A DNA stretch of 54,808 bases from Paenibacillus alvei DSM 29 (GCF_000293805.1 NZ_AMBZ01000015.1:1-54808); one strand, 5' to 3'; numbered from the stretch's first letter, positions 18,734-26,826 are shown. Notes: generated by a model from the sequence alone, not told the origin. Program-made: numbers and translations.

Positions 18734-19023
18734 GACTGCTTCCCCTCCTCCTGTATGCGTTGTATGTCTACAACGATCTCACTTGTTCCAGCGCACTCAT
18801 CGCATACATCGCCATAACTTGTGCCATGACCAGAGAAGCCACTACCGCCGCATGTTGGACACTCTTGAGTCACGTATTCGGCATCTTCTTCATCCTCCTC
18901 TGGAGCAATAAAGTCCGGATCGTTTGGGTGATAAACTCTCCTTTTCTGCGCCTGTTCACGTTCATATCTCAATCTATTTTCTTCTTCTCGCCATTCGTCC
19001 CTGTGGTTTTCATATGGATCCAT
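18730..19023 (-). CDS. DnaJ-like zinc-finger early protein
   Basis: 97 aa. An acidic, Arg-rich first half, then a DnaJ-type CxxCxGxG motif (CPTCGGSGFSG) and a second pair CDECAGT. It ends DIQRIQEEGKQS; the IQRIQ ending is shared with the next two upstream genes. Probably a small protein-protein or nucleic-acid binding factor; role unknown. Confidence 0.6.
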   Translation of the reverse strand: MDPYENHRDEWREEENRLRYEREQAQKRRVYHPNDPDFIAPEEDEEDAEYVTQECPTCGGSGFSGHGTSYGDVCDECAGTSEIVVDIQRIQEEGKQS

Positions 19024-19339
19024 TCCGTTCTACCCCTTCCTGTATGCGTTGTATGGTATATGAAAGTAGATTGATATCATTTGTGTAGTCGCACCTTGTA
19101 CACTTGAAGAGTCCCATTTTCTCGTTTATTTTCAGTTCATCCCTCACGATTATCATTGTTTTTAGTGCGTCTTGGAGCCGCTGGTTTAGCCGTTCCACTT
19201 CTTCCTCCGCTGCAATTGCACGCCGTATAGCGTGTGGCGCAACTACTTCATACACCATGTCTTCTATCTCGCTCGTATTTCTCGTGATAGATTCGAGTAT
19301 CCCAAGATCTTTCTTTAAGTCACGCTTATTCATGTTCAC
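19010..19339 (-). CDS. Coiled-coil/zinc early protein, repeated in prophage 2
   Basis: 109 aa: a helical, coiled-coil-like first two thirds and a CTRCDYTN motif near residue 80, ending TIQRIQEGVERNGSI. Bases 19038-19243 recur exactly at 54603-54808, where the same body is joined to a different tail. Coupled by overlap to its neighbours. Function unknown. Confidence 0.55.
   Translation of the reverse strand: MNMNKRDLKKDLGILESITRNTSEIEDMVYEVVAPHAIRRAIAAEEEVERLNQRLQDALKTMIIVRDELKINEKMGLFKCTRCDYTNDINLLSYTIQRIQEGVERNGSI
19038..19243. repeat. 206-bp direct repeat, copy 1
   Basis: Identical, base for base as far as I can compare, to 54603-54808. The true repeat may be longer because copy 2 is cut by the window edge. 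Confidence 0.9.
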
Positions 19340-19749
19340 TCTCCCCTCTGTATGCGTTGTATGGAGGCTACCAACGACTTTAAATCATCCTTCAGCCAAC
19401 GATAGTGTTCTTCATACCCAAAACCTTCTCCAAAAACAGCAATCGGTTTATTAGCTAGATGCTCTAATCGCTCGAAGATTCGTTCGTTCTCTTCTTTCAG
19501 CCGTTCTACTTCTTTGATCTGCTTATAAGCTTCATGTATGAACTTTTCCGCGCGTTCTTGCTCGGTATAGAACTTTTCTTTCAGCCGTTCTACTTCTTCC
19601 CATCCTGCCTTTTCTGATTCAATCAGGGCACATAAATCATCCGAATCCGCCGTTACTTCTGCATTTCCGCAACTTGCTTTTAATAAGTAGAGATTTAATC
19701 CCCATGCTTCTCTGGTCTCATCTGTTAGCCGCTTATTCATTCTGTTCAC
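19336..19749 (-). CDS. Coiled-coil early protein
   Basis: 137 aa, probable GTG start at 19749 overlapping the upstream stop (an ATG three codons on is also possible). Rich in Glu/Lys with repeated VERLKE segments, indicating coiled coil. It ends SIQRIQRGE, the third gene in a row with this terminal motif. Function unknown. Confidence 0.5.
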   Translation of the reverse strand: MNRMNKRLTDETREAWGLNLYLLKASCGNAEVTADSDDLCALIESEKAGWEEVERLKEKFYTEQERAEKFIHEAYKQIKEVERLKEENERIFERLEHLANKPIAVFGEGFGYEEHYRWLKDDLKSLVASIQRIQRGE

Positions 19750-19904
19750 TCTCCATTGATATACTCCATGACTTCATCGAACGTAAATTTTTCTGTAATA
19801 GCTGGATGCATGAACTGCTCCCATGCCGTTTTATAAGAGCACATAAACATATAAGCCGTATCTTTAAGTGCTTTAGCTACATTCTCTAGTTCCAATACGT
19901 TCAC
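19746..19904 (-). CDS. Small helical early protein
   Basis: 52 aa, GTG start overlapping the TGA of the upstream gene (GAGTGA), with AAAGGTGA just before it. Sequence begins MNVLELENVAKALKDTAYMF. It fills the gap between two well-supported genes and is coupled to both by GTGA overlaps. Function unknown. Confidence 0.5.
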   Translation of the reverse strand: MNVLELENVAKALKDTAYMFMCSYKTAWEQFMHPAITEKFTFDEVMEYINGE

Positions 19905-20302
19905 TCACCTTTCAGATATCCCAATTCTGTAGCAAGCTTTCGAATGGCTTTCATATCTTCTTCTGGATAGCCCCAATGTGGGCAGTATAAGCCGCCGTAT
20001 CCGTTATTGTGGTTGGCATCATCATCCCCAAAGATGAAATCTTTGAAGTCGTTCACAAGCCCCCACATTGTTCCTCCACTGGTAAAGTAATATTGATGTT
20101 TAGTAGTCTTGTGAGATGAACCTTTCTGCATATGAAGCGGTACGCCAGTGTAATAATCGATATACCAAAGCTTCCGCCCGTCCCAAACAAAGTATGATGT
20201 TCTCTCTTTGGAGCTAGAATGAAGAAAGCAGCGGCCACGGCTGGCGATTTCACGAATGATTTCATTCACTATGTCAATGCGTTGTTCTCTTGTCCGTTTC
20301 AT
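19901..20302 (-). CDS. Hypothetical early phage protein
   Basis: 133 aa. Contains TREQRIDIVNEIIREIA at the start, an aromatic-rich YFVWDGRKLWYIDYYTG segment (about 36-52) and a GYGGLYCPHWGYPEEDM segment near the end. Not recognised as an enzyme. Position at the middle of the early operon suggests an accessory replication or takeover role, but this is not shown. Confidence 0.5.
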   Translation of the reverse strand: MKRTREQRIDIVNEIIREIASRGRCFLHSSSKERTSYFVWDGRKLWYIDYYTGVPLHMQKGSSHKTTKHQYYFTSGGTMWGLVNDFKDFIFGDDDANHNNGYGGLYCPHWGYPEEDMKAIRKLATELGYLKGE

Positions 20303-20337
20303 ATCCTCTATCTCTCCCCTTAGAGGGCCCGAAGGCC

Positions 20338-20718
20338 CTAGACTTCATTTGGATAAATATCAATCTCTACTGGCTGCTCAAATGTCCAATATACGGTTGC
20401 GTGATCGCCCGAGAATGCTTCATCCAAAACAGCCTGTAGACGCTGCATAACGTCTTCTGTGATGCAATCACATACGCGATCTTCCCAACCCTCATACATG
20501 TCTGGATATTGGTTATCGATATAGTCTTCGATCATGCGTTCAGCGCTCGGTTGCCATCTTTGATTCTCGATGGTGTACCAGTGTTTGTATTCATGGTGCG
20601 GTTCCCCCAGCTCAATGATTTCTCGCTTCAATTCGGCTACCGTGTATACTGTGCTGTGTTCCTCCCTACCAATTTCCACATCGTCCGCTAATTCCGATAG
20701 CTTTAGTACCTCTGTCAT
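20338..20718 (-). CDS. Acidic hypothetical early protein
   Basis: 126 aa, strongly acidic, with HHEYKHWYTIENQRW and DYIDNQYPDMYEGWED. No metal-binding or membrane signature. A GGGCC-TTCG-GGCCC hairpin overlaps its stop (20324-20339) just before the GGGGAGAG ribosome-binding site of the next gene. Acidic early phage proteins are sometimes DNA mimics; there is no specific evidence for that here. Confidence 0.45.
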   Translation of the reverse strand: MTEVLKLSELADDVEIGREEHSTVYTVAELKREIIELGEPHHEYKHWYTIENQRWQPSAERMIEDYIDNQYPDMYEGWEDRVCDCITEDVMQRLQAVLDEAFSGDHATVYWTFEQPVEIDIYPNEV

Positions 20719-20918
20719 CGTTCTACACTCTCCCTCGCCTTTTGTAACTGCTCCATAACTCTATCCCGTTCCTCGGCAGCCGCTGACCATCTAGCGTTAG
20801 CCGTCGTGATCCGTGCCCTAGATGCGCCTAACCCAAGTGACCGACGTGCCTCTGCTGCCTTCTCCGTTCGTTTCTCGGCTGCTACCAATTTCCGTTCCAA
20901 CGCCGCTATTTGGTTCAT
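20715..20918 (-). CDS. Small basic coiled-coil protein
   Basis: 67 aa, almost wholly helical, Arg/Ala-rich (IAALERKLVAAEKRTEKAAE). Overlaps its downstream neighbour by four bases. A GGGC-AAA-GCCC hairpin and AAGGGGAGAG precede it. Function unknown. Confidence 0.5.
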   Translation of the reverse strand: MNQIAALERKLVAAEKRTEKAAEARRSLGLGASRARITTANARWSAAAEERDRVMEQLQKARESVER

Positions 20919-20941
20919 GTTCTCTCCCCTTGGGCTTTGCC

Positions 20942-21745
20942 CTATAGATTCAATACGAGTTGGCCAACTTGTGCTGCAGCAACGGGATTAATCCATAGAA
21001 TCTCTTCCCTACTGGCGCCGTTTTCCGCCTTTGCCTTCTTTGTTTCCCGCTTCCAATGTTTCAATCTATCGTCGTATATTTCATGGGCATATCCGGACAA
21101 CAATACGGGTCCAGGATGCTTATCTAATTCATCCAGCAGTTCTATATGGTCGCTTTCCGTCATCTCGAAGCGATAGCTCGAAGTTGTTCTCGTTGCCATG
21201 ATGTAAGGTGGATCGGCATATATAAGGACATTTGGTCGCCGATAGCGTGGAAGTAACTTCATCGTTGGTTGATTTTCTATCTGTACACCTATTAGACGTT
21301 CCGCCACCACTGCGATCTTTTCTGGGAATTGAATCCACTCTTTGCCTGGTAAAGGTCCATTCGCTTCTATCATGCTGCGCCATCCTGTGCGGTGTGATGT
21401 TTTTCCGCCGCGACCCTGCCAGAGCCTCACTAGCAGCCTGCGCGCTCTTTCAAGTTCATCCTCTATTGCTTCATAGCTGTGATAGTATTCCTCGCGGCTA
21501 TGTGGAGTCCATTGAACCACATATGCCAGCTCGTCCGGTCTTTCGCGGATTACTCGAAACAAGTTCACTATTTCCCCATCTATGTCATTTACCGTTTCCA
21601 GCCGGCTGCGTTCCTTCGAGAACAGAACCGCACCCGATCCAAAGAACGGCTCTAAATACGTCTCATGCTCCGGCATGTTTGATATGATCCAGTCCGCCAT
21701 GCTCCACTTCGATCCCGGATAGTGCAATATTCTTGGTATGCTCAT
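20942..21745 (-). CDS. DNA adenine N6-methyltransferase, Dam/D12 class
   Basis: 267 aa from the ATG at 21745 (MSIPRIL), with AAGGAGAGAGGG upstream. D12-class features: YPGSKW (9-14), SAM-binding FFGSG (34-38), and the catalytic DPPY at 178-181. It methylates adenine in a short site, probably protecting phage DNA from restriction or regulating replication. Next to a PAPS-reductase-like gene. Confidence 0.9.
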   Translation of the reverse strand: MSIPRILHYPGSKWSMADWIISNMPEHETYLEPFFGSGAVLFSKERSRLETVNDIDGEIVNLFRVIRERPDELAYVVQWTPHSREEYYHSYEAIEDELERARRLLVRLWQGRGGKTSHRTGWRSMIEANGPLPGKEWIQFPEKIAVVAERLIGVQIENQPTMKLLPRYRRPNVLIYADPPYIMATRTTSSYRFEMTESDHIELLDELDKHPGPVLLSGYAHEIYDDRLKHWKRETKKAKAENGASREEILWINPVAAAQVGQLVLNL

Positions 21746-21765
21746 GCCCTCTCTCCTTCCTTGCG

Positions 21766-22719
21766 TTAGTATTCTAGGAAGCAACCGCAGCCGCCGATGT
21801 CAAATAAATCTATTTGCATATCATTTTCGATCTCATAATGTAGATCCCTGATGGTAAAAGGCTTACCATCACGTTTCATAAAGCTATATCTTTGGACTTC
21901 CATGTACACACTGCTAGCAGTCGGATGAATGTATAGTTTCGGCCGAACTGCTCGGTCGTAAAAGTAATCACGATATGCATCATCCAGACGCTGCAACTCC
22001 ATCTCTTCTAATTCTGGCGGCAGTTCCGCAGCCTTGATGTAACGGTAAGCTGATACGCAATTCCAAAGGTAGTGTTCTTGCTCCATAATCCTCCTAAAGA
22101 CTGCTGGCATTCGCTTTTTAAGCAACTTATAATGCCCTTGTCCAGCCTTTACGCAGCGCCCATTACAGTTGTTATGCGAAAAGCCGTAATCATACATTTT
22201 CGGCTGCCGGATGCCGTGCTTCAGTAGAATTTTATCTGTCCATATGTTGTGGTCTATCAATGGCATTTCCACCCGGAACGGTGCCCAGTTCTTTACTATT
22301 GCTGGCTGCCGGTGCATCTCGTCGAAACCAATTCCGAAGTAAAGCGTGGCGCCAGTGATAAAGTCCTCTTGCCTCAGATACTCGCGGTTCCGCCATTTCT
22401 CGATGGCTGGCGGCCTTCCTTTCATGAGAAAATCACGGGCTACCTTCATTTTCAGGAGTTTCGAGCAATCACCGATCCGGGAATTGAATACAAGCTTCTT
22501 CTCGAACATGAGCTGCAACGGATTCAATCCGGCGCTGTGCGTGAGCATTGGCAAACGCAGCTTGTCCGATGCCTCATCAATAAAGCGGTACAGGTCTTCG
22601 TGCTCCCAAAGTGTGTCTGTAAAGTACAACAGGATATTGTCTTCCGGGTACTGAGTTTGAACCCAATCGGCCGCTGCAAAACTGGCCTTTCCGCCAGAAA
22701 AGAATATGATGTGGTTCAT
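21766..22719 (-). CDS. Phosphoadenosine phosphosulfate reductase-like (PP-loop) protein
   Basis: 317 aa. N-terminal PP-loop FFSGGKAS (6-13) that would bind ATP or PAPS, FTDTLWEHEDLYRFI, and cysteines at DCSKLLK, NNCNGRCVKAG and GGCGC near the C-terminus that could hold a metal or Fe-S cluster. The family includes PAPS reductase and DndC-like enzymes; phage copies are common and their substrate is unclear. No dnd partners are visible, so sulfur modification of DNA is not supported. Confidence 0.75.
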   Translation of the reverse strand: MNHIIFFSGGKASFAAADWVQTQYPEDNILLYFTDTLWEHEDLYRFIDEASDKLRLPMLTHSAGLNPLQLMFEKKLVFNSRIGDCSKLLKMKVARDFLMKGRPPAIEKWRNREYLRQEDFITGATLYFGIGFDEMHRQPAIVKNWAPFRVEMPLIDHNIWTDKILLKHGIRQPKMYDYGFSHNNCNGRCVKAGQGHYKLLKKRMPAVFRRIMEQEHYLWNCVSAYRYIKAAELPPELEEMELQRLDDAYRDYFYDRAVRPKLYIHPTASSVYMEVQRYSFMKRDGKPFTIRDLHYEIENDMQIDLFDIGGCGCFLEY

Positions 22720-22728
22720 GCTCTCCCC

Positions 22729-23331
22729 CTAGTCATCAAACCACCCGTAACCGAACGGTTTTTCTTGTGTCGAAGCGCTCACTATATCCTTCATAAGCTC
22801 ACCGAAGGTTATCGCGTTCTTTTCCGAGAGTGATTCTATGAACCGCTTTTCCTGCGCTTTCAATCTTCGGCCTGCTGCCGTTGATAGCAGTTCCATAATC
22901 GGCTCCACCCGCTTCATTTTCAGTCGTTCTTCTATCTCTGCCTTTTTCAATTCGGCTTGTCTTCGGTTGTGTTCTTCCCAATCTTGTTCATCAAACCAGA
23001 AATGGTTCCCGTGCCGAGTTCTGTATATCAGAATCCATTTCTGTAGCTCTTCCTCGTTATCTTGGATTCTCGTGTGGCAAAATCGATTGACACGCATCCC
23101 GTTTGTTTTCACACCTCTGCCGCCTCTCCCGCGTGGCATGACGTGGTGGGTATCATCATCCGGTCTTCCGCAGCCACATTGACAAATTCCGTCCGCTTCC
23201 TCGATTAGCTCTTTAACTACATCATGCGGAAACTCCGCCCGATCTGCGCGGGTTGGCGTGTGTTGATGATGAGCTAGGATCTGTTTCCTCCACGGTTGAA
23301 TCTCTTTCTTTTTCTTCTTGACGAATGCCAA
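22729..23331 (-). CDS. HNH endonuclease-like protein
   Basis: 200 aa. Basic N-terminus (AFVKKKKKEIQPW), then a Cys/His nuclease core CQCGCGRPDDDTHHVMPRG (about 50-68) and NRFCHTR, then a long charged helical tail. Probably a DNA nuclease used in replication or recombination. It lies between partition and DNA modification genes. Confidence 0.75.
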   Translation of the reverse strand: MAFVKKKKKEIQPWRKQILAHHQHTPTRADRAEFPHDVVKELIEEADGICQCGCGRPDDDTHHVMPRGRGGRGVKTNGMRVNRFCHTRIQDNEEELQKWILIYRTRHGNHFWFDEQDWEEHNRRQAELKKAEIEERLKMKRVEPIMELLSTAAGRRLKAQEKRFIESLSEKNAITFGELMKDIVSASTQEKPFGYGWFDD

Positions 23332-23343
23332 TTTCCGACCCTC

Positions 23344-24237
23344 CTAATCGTGGTGTCTTCTGTTCCAACGTTCGAACGCTTCGTTTATGTCAATAGCTAG
23401 TCCAGTAGCAGCAAAACAGGTTTTGCAGCTGATTCTATACCCGCCATATTCCTCTATCACCTTTGGAGAGTCTCCGCAAAAAGGGCAATCCTTTGTACCC
23501 GCTTCGCTTGTTCCGTTATTCAATGGCTTTTCCCGCTTCCGTTGCTTGGCATCCTTGATGGATACACTTCCCGTGGAACGATATACACTGTATGCCTCCT
23601 GTTGCTGCTCCGCTGGTAGACCGGATAGTTCATAGGCGGTAGACATATTTACATTGCCTTCTTGCAGCTCTGCCTTAAACTCAGGAGCGAGGTTCTTTGA
23701 TATTGCTTCCATCCTCGCAACCTGTGTTGGTGATACGTCCAATGTGCTTGCAATGAGATCCCTCAATCTTCCTGGTATCTTGTCCCGCTTCTTGATCTGT
23801 TCCAGAATTGTTCGCATCTCTTCTGCCTGCTTGATTTTTTCCCAGTCGGATAGTTGTCTCGCTGTTGAATTGGTTGTGATGAGCAGCAGCTTTTCGCGTA
23901 GCTCATCCTCTTCGGTTTCTATGATGCAGGGCACTTTCTCAAACTCCCGCTTCCCCTCTTCTGCCAGCGATAAGGCTGCGAGACGTCGACGGTGGCCTGC
24001 AATTACTCTGTATTTGTCACCGACGGGCTTCACGATCAGGTTTTGCTTGATTCCAAATGTGGCAATCGATAGTTTCAGTTCCTCGATCTGCTCCGTCGAG
24101 TAAAAGTTATCTTCGGATGGTTCTAGATCGTACACGGATATGTGCGATATTTTGTAATTGCTTACTGGCTGCTGTTCCTCTGATTTCCCGCTACCATTCA
24201 ACAATTGGTTGAGGTTGAACTTTGCCACTATGCTCAA
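23344..24237 (-). CDS. parB: ParB-like partition protein with C-terminal Lar-like zinc finger
   Basis: 297 aa. ParB N-domain about residues 30-130 (SVYDLEPSEDNFY, VIAGHRRRLAAL with the conserved GHRR), then a helix-turn-helix near 165-185. The last 50 residues (CPFCGDSPKVIEEYG, then CKTC and EAFERWNRR) match the restriction-alleviation Lar/zinc-finger domain. The fusion is unusual. Start overlaps the parA stop by four bases. The pair would segregate an extrachromosomal form of the phage. Confidence 0.85.
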   Translation of the reverse strand: MSIVAKFNLNQLLNGSGKSEEQQPVSNYKISHISVYDLEPSEDNFYSTEQIEELKLSIATFGIKQNLIVKPVGDKYRVIAGHRRRLAALSLAEEGKREFEKVPCIIETEEDELREKLLLITTNSTARQLSDWEKIKQAEEMRTILEQIKKRDKIPGRLRDLIASTLDVSPTQVARMEAISKNLAPEFKAELQEGNVNMSTAYELSGLPAEQQQEAYSVYRSTGSVSIKDAKQRKREKPLNNGTSEAGTKDCPFCGDSPKVIEEYGGYRISCKTCFAATGLAIDINEAFERWNRRHHD

Positions 24238-25019
24238 CTCCCATTCGTGTCCGAATCGGACACGTTCAGATATTCGGATACGAGTTTCAGATAATCCATT
24301 GCCGCCCCGCAGCGGCGTGAATATTCGATTATCGGCATAGCGGCGAACGTGCTCTCGTCCACCTTTTCCGTTTTGCGGATATGAGTCTGGAACAGAGGGA
24401 AATCCTTTTGGTTATGCAGCCATTCTTCGCCCTGCTCGTTTACGTCATTCTTTTGGTAGCAAGTGACGAAACAACCTCTCAGGCTGATGCTTGGGTTCAA
24501 ATCTTCGCGTGTATTGTCTATCTGTTCTTTCAACTCTGCCAAGCCGTCGAAAGCGAATTTGTCGATCTTAACGGGAATCAGAACGTCATCAGATGCCACT
24601 AGTGCATTGATAACAGATATGTTGATGTCAGGCGCGTTATCTATGATGCAATAGTCATAACGATCCGCTACTTGGTTGAGGGCGTTTCTAAGCCTTGTCT
24701 GCTGCGGTCTTGTAGTGTCTAGTAATACTTGCAGATTGGCGCGAAGCAGATTCATGTTTGCTGGGATAACGTCCAATCCCGCATAAGGAGTGGACATGAT
24801 AATTTCATTGATGTTCAAATTCCGCTCTGTCATGACTTCGGCAATGCTGGGCTCGGCATAATTGTGAAGGCCGAACATCTTTGATGCATTTCCTTGCTTG
24901 TCATTGTCCACGAGCAGTACCCGCTTCCCATGTACTGTTGCAAGGATGTGGGCAATATTTACGGAGGAGATCGTCTTCGCCACCCCGCCTTTAAGGTTGA
25001 TGATGGATATCGTTTTCAT
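24234..25019 (-). CDS. parA: ParA/Soj-like partition ATPase
   Basis: 261 aa. Deviant Walker A LKGGVAKT (9-16), a DNDKQGNASKMFGL segment (A' motif), and CIIDNAPDINISV (Walker B). Type Ib size, with no N-terminal HTH. Works with ParB to segregate DNA. Overlaps both neighbours, making a rusA-parA-parB operon. Confidence 0.9.
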   Translation of the reverse strand: MKTISIINLKGGVAKTISSVNIAHILATVHGKRVLLVDNDKQGNASKMFGLHNYAEPSIAEVMTERNLNINEIIMSTPYAGLDVIPANMNLLRANLQVLLDTTRPQQTRLRNALNQVADRYDYCIIDNAPDINISVINALVASDDVLIPVKIDKFAFDGLAELKEQIDNTREDLNPSISLRGCFVTCYQKNDVNEQGEEWLHNQKDFPLFQTHIRKTEKVDESTFAAMPIIEYSRRCGAAMDYLKLVSEYLNVSDSDTNGS

Positions 25020-25381
25020 GTCAGCACCTCTTCTATTTCAATTTCGATTCTCGGATTTTTCCGATCCACCCGAAAACGGTGGGTAACATCCCCGATCTGT
25101 TTCCATCCATCGTTTTCAATAATCCCCGCTTCCTTCAACCCATCGAATATGAACTTTTGCCCCGCCATGATGTTGTCCTTGTCCCTACGCTTGTCTTTGC
25201 AGTACCAAATGATTGTCACATCGATTTTTTTGGTTCTCTCAATACATGGCAGTCGCTTCGCAGTCCACGCCACAATACTCGTATTCGTCTCTTTCATTTC
25301 CCTATAGGACGACCAATGCGATTTTGCAGCATCTATAATCTCGTTTAGCGATGGCAACTCGCCCTCAATTTCGATCTTCAT
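25016..25381 (-). CDS. RusA-like Holliday junction resolvase
   Basis: 121 aa from the ATG at 25381 (MKIEIEGELPS); an upstream start is possible. Conserved RusA acids are visible in DKDNIMAGQKFIFDGLKEAG and ENDGW. RusA dimers cut Holliday junctions during recombination and phage replication. Part of the replication block. Confidence 0.85.
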   Translation of the reverse strand: MKIEIEGELPSLNEIIDAAKSHWSSYREMKETNTSIVAWTAKRLPCIERTKKIDVTIIWYCKDKRRDKDNIMAGQKFIFDGLKEAGIIENDGWKQIGDVTHRFRVDRKNPRIEIEIEEVLT

Positions 25382-25427
25382 GCCTTTACCCTCTTTTCGA
25401 ATGTGTATAGTTGGCATTGAAATATGA

Positions 25428-26219
25428 TCATTCCCTCGCCCTTCGGAATTTCAGGTATATTGCCCACCCTGTGATGTCGTTGTAAGCCGCTTTAGCCTCT
25501 GTAACATCCCATTTGGGGTATATCTTTTTCCAGTAGCGTTGGTTGTCTATTTCATCTCTGACAATCCGTTCTACTTGCCGTCTTGAATATTTGTGATCAT
25601 TGGTTCTATATTCTGGCTTCTCTAAATTCTGCGAGCAGCTCCAACGCTTCTTGCCTTTTGGATCTTTCATGAGGTATCCTGACAAGTCTTCTAATCCGTT
25701 GTCATTTGGCTGCAACCTTTTCGTGTTGGCATATCCAATCCAGTCACCCTTTTGCTGCCCTTTCTTCTTTGGTCTTCTCCACAGATTCTCCACCACATCC
25801 CGTTCCAACCCGCCATTCATGATGATGTGATGATGGAACCTCTTCTTCTTTCCCCTCGTCTCATCTCCACCCTCTGTGATGAGAACATACTTTAACGGGG
25901 GCAATCCTTCTTTCTTCCTTCTGTGCGCCACTCTCCGTAAGTAGTTCGCCACTTCCTTCATAGCCTCTTCTAACGTCTCTGGTTCTATGGCATAGGTAAG
26001 GATTACGTGCAGATCCTCTTCCCCAAAGTTCGTTTTCACTATCAGTTTGCAATATCTCTTTGCGTTTTTATCATTAAGGTTCTTCTGCTTGGGAAGACTC
26101 TCTTTCTTCTTCTTCGCCCTTCCTCTTTTTAAAGGAGTTAGGATGGTGTGATTGTAAATGTCCACCTCCATATACTCCTCGCCACAATATATCTTCTTCT
26201 CTCGCATGACATTCTTCAC
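25428..26219 (-). CDS. HUH rolling-circle replication initiator
   Basis: 263 aa, GTG start after GGGGGAATATAGCC. HUH motif RFHHHIIM with His129-131, a motif 1 strand HVILTYA, and a likely catalytic tyrosine Tyr182 in DLSGYLMKD. It belongs to the REP_ORF2/G2P type of rolling-circle initiators. It would nick an origin and start phage or plasmid-like replication. Direct repeats lie just upstream. Confidence 0.8.
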   Translation of the reverse strand: MKNVMREKKIYCGEEYMEVDIYNHTILTPLKRGRAKKKKESLPKQKNLNDKNAKRYCKLIVKTNFGEEDLHVILTYAIEPETLEEAMKEVANYLRRVAHRRKKEGLPPLKYVLITEGGDETRGKKKRFHHHIIMNGGLERDVVENLWRRPKKKGQQKGDWIGYANTKRLQPNDNGLEDLSGYLMKDPKGKKRWSCSQNLEKPEYRTNDHKYSRRQVERIVRDEIDNQRYWKKIYPKWDVTEAKAAYNDITGWAIYLKFRRARE

Positions 26220-26234
26220 GGCTATATTCCCCCA

Positions 26235-26276
26235 GCTGTATATTGCCGAGTATATCTATCCTGCTGCTGTATATTG
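26235..26276. repeat. Pair of 11-bp direct repeats upstream of rep
   Basis: GCTGTATATTG occurs at 26235-26245 and 26266-26276, 31 bp apart (about three helical turns), right before the rep start. They could be iteron-like Rep binding sites or an operator. Confidence 0.45.
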
Positions 26277-26352
26277 GGTTGTCCTATTTCCCTCTGTACT
26301 CCCCATCGTAGGAAAGATAATACCCTTTACAAGCTCGATAACGCATAACGCG

Positions 26353-26460
26353 TTGCCTTGTCGCCGCGAAGTTTGCTATACTTATTAAAGGATTGATTTA
26401 TAGCATTCCGCTTTGACTTCGCCCCGTGTACGCTTCTGCTAAAGCGTCCATCGGGGCGAT
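26353..26460 (+). ncRNA. Candidate plus-strand small RNA antisense to rep leader
   Basis: A possible promoter TTGCCT(26353)-18-TATACT(26377) is followed about 40 bp on by a strong hairpin: CGCCCCG/CGGGGCG with an inner ACGCTT/AAGCGT stem (26420-26458) and then ATTTCATTTC. The RNA would run opposite to rep and be complementary to its leader. The open stretch 26220-26473 has no gene. The call rests on promoter and hairpin shape only. Confidence 0.3.
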
Positions 26461-26473
26461 TTCATTTCTATAT

Positions 26474-26674
26474 TCATTTCTTTTCCAATCTCCTTACCTC
26501 GACTGGACTTGCTATCACTACGCTGTTTCTGGTTTTATCCAGCAGCTCCACTTGCATAAACATGCCTGTTTCGCTCTTCCGGTAAATGATCGCTGAGATG
26601 TGACTGTATGTAATTCCTCTGTGCTCAACTGGCACGCCATGCGTCATAACTTCTTTTAATTCTTCGCTTGTCAC
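26474..26674 (-). CDS. Small hypothetical protein
   Basis: 66 aa, GTG start with AAGGAGAAGTTAGACC upstream. Beta-rich (HRGITYSHISAIIYRK, FMQVELLDKTRNSVVI). Overlaps the end of the small upstream gene by 50 bp. Function unknown. Confidence 0.5.
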   Translation of the reverse strand: MTSEELKEVMTHGVPVEHRGITYSHISAIIYRKSETGMFMQVELLDKTRNSVVIASPVEVRRLEKK

Positions 26675-26798
26675 GGTCTAACTTCTCCTTAAGTTGTTGG
26701 TATTGCCGTTGATAAAACTGCCGCGCGCTGGCTGATTGAGTTGTATCCCGCATTTGTAGCAAATTGCCACAGGTGCGAAGCCATTGTGCTCTTGTCAT
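26625..26798 (-). CDS. Small basic helical protein
   Basis: 57 aa, ATG after a strong AGGAGGGAGTGGC. Begins MTRAQWLRTCGNLLQM and is Arg/Lys/Gln-rich, ending DAWRAS. It would be the first gene of this part of the early operon, reading away from the plus-strand membrane gene. Function unknown. Confidence 0.5.
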   Translation of the reverse strand: MTRAQWLRTCGNLLQMRDTTQSASARQFYQRQYQQLKEKLDRDKRRIKRSYDAWRAS

Positions 26799-26826
26799 GC
26801 CACTCCCTCCTTTCCAATATTTAGTT

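Noticed and set aside
21766..22719. Dnd-type phosphorothioation system
   Set aside because: Only a single PP-loop protein is present; no DndA, DndB, DndD or DndE-like genes are seen nearby.
22249..22833. Long plus-strand open frame (194 aa) opposite the PAPS-reductase-like gene
   Set aside because: It is antisense to a well-supported gene with PP-loop and cysteine motifs, has no ribosome-binding site and no recognisable domain.
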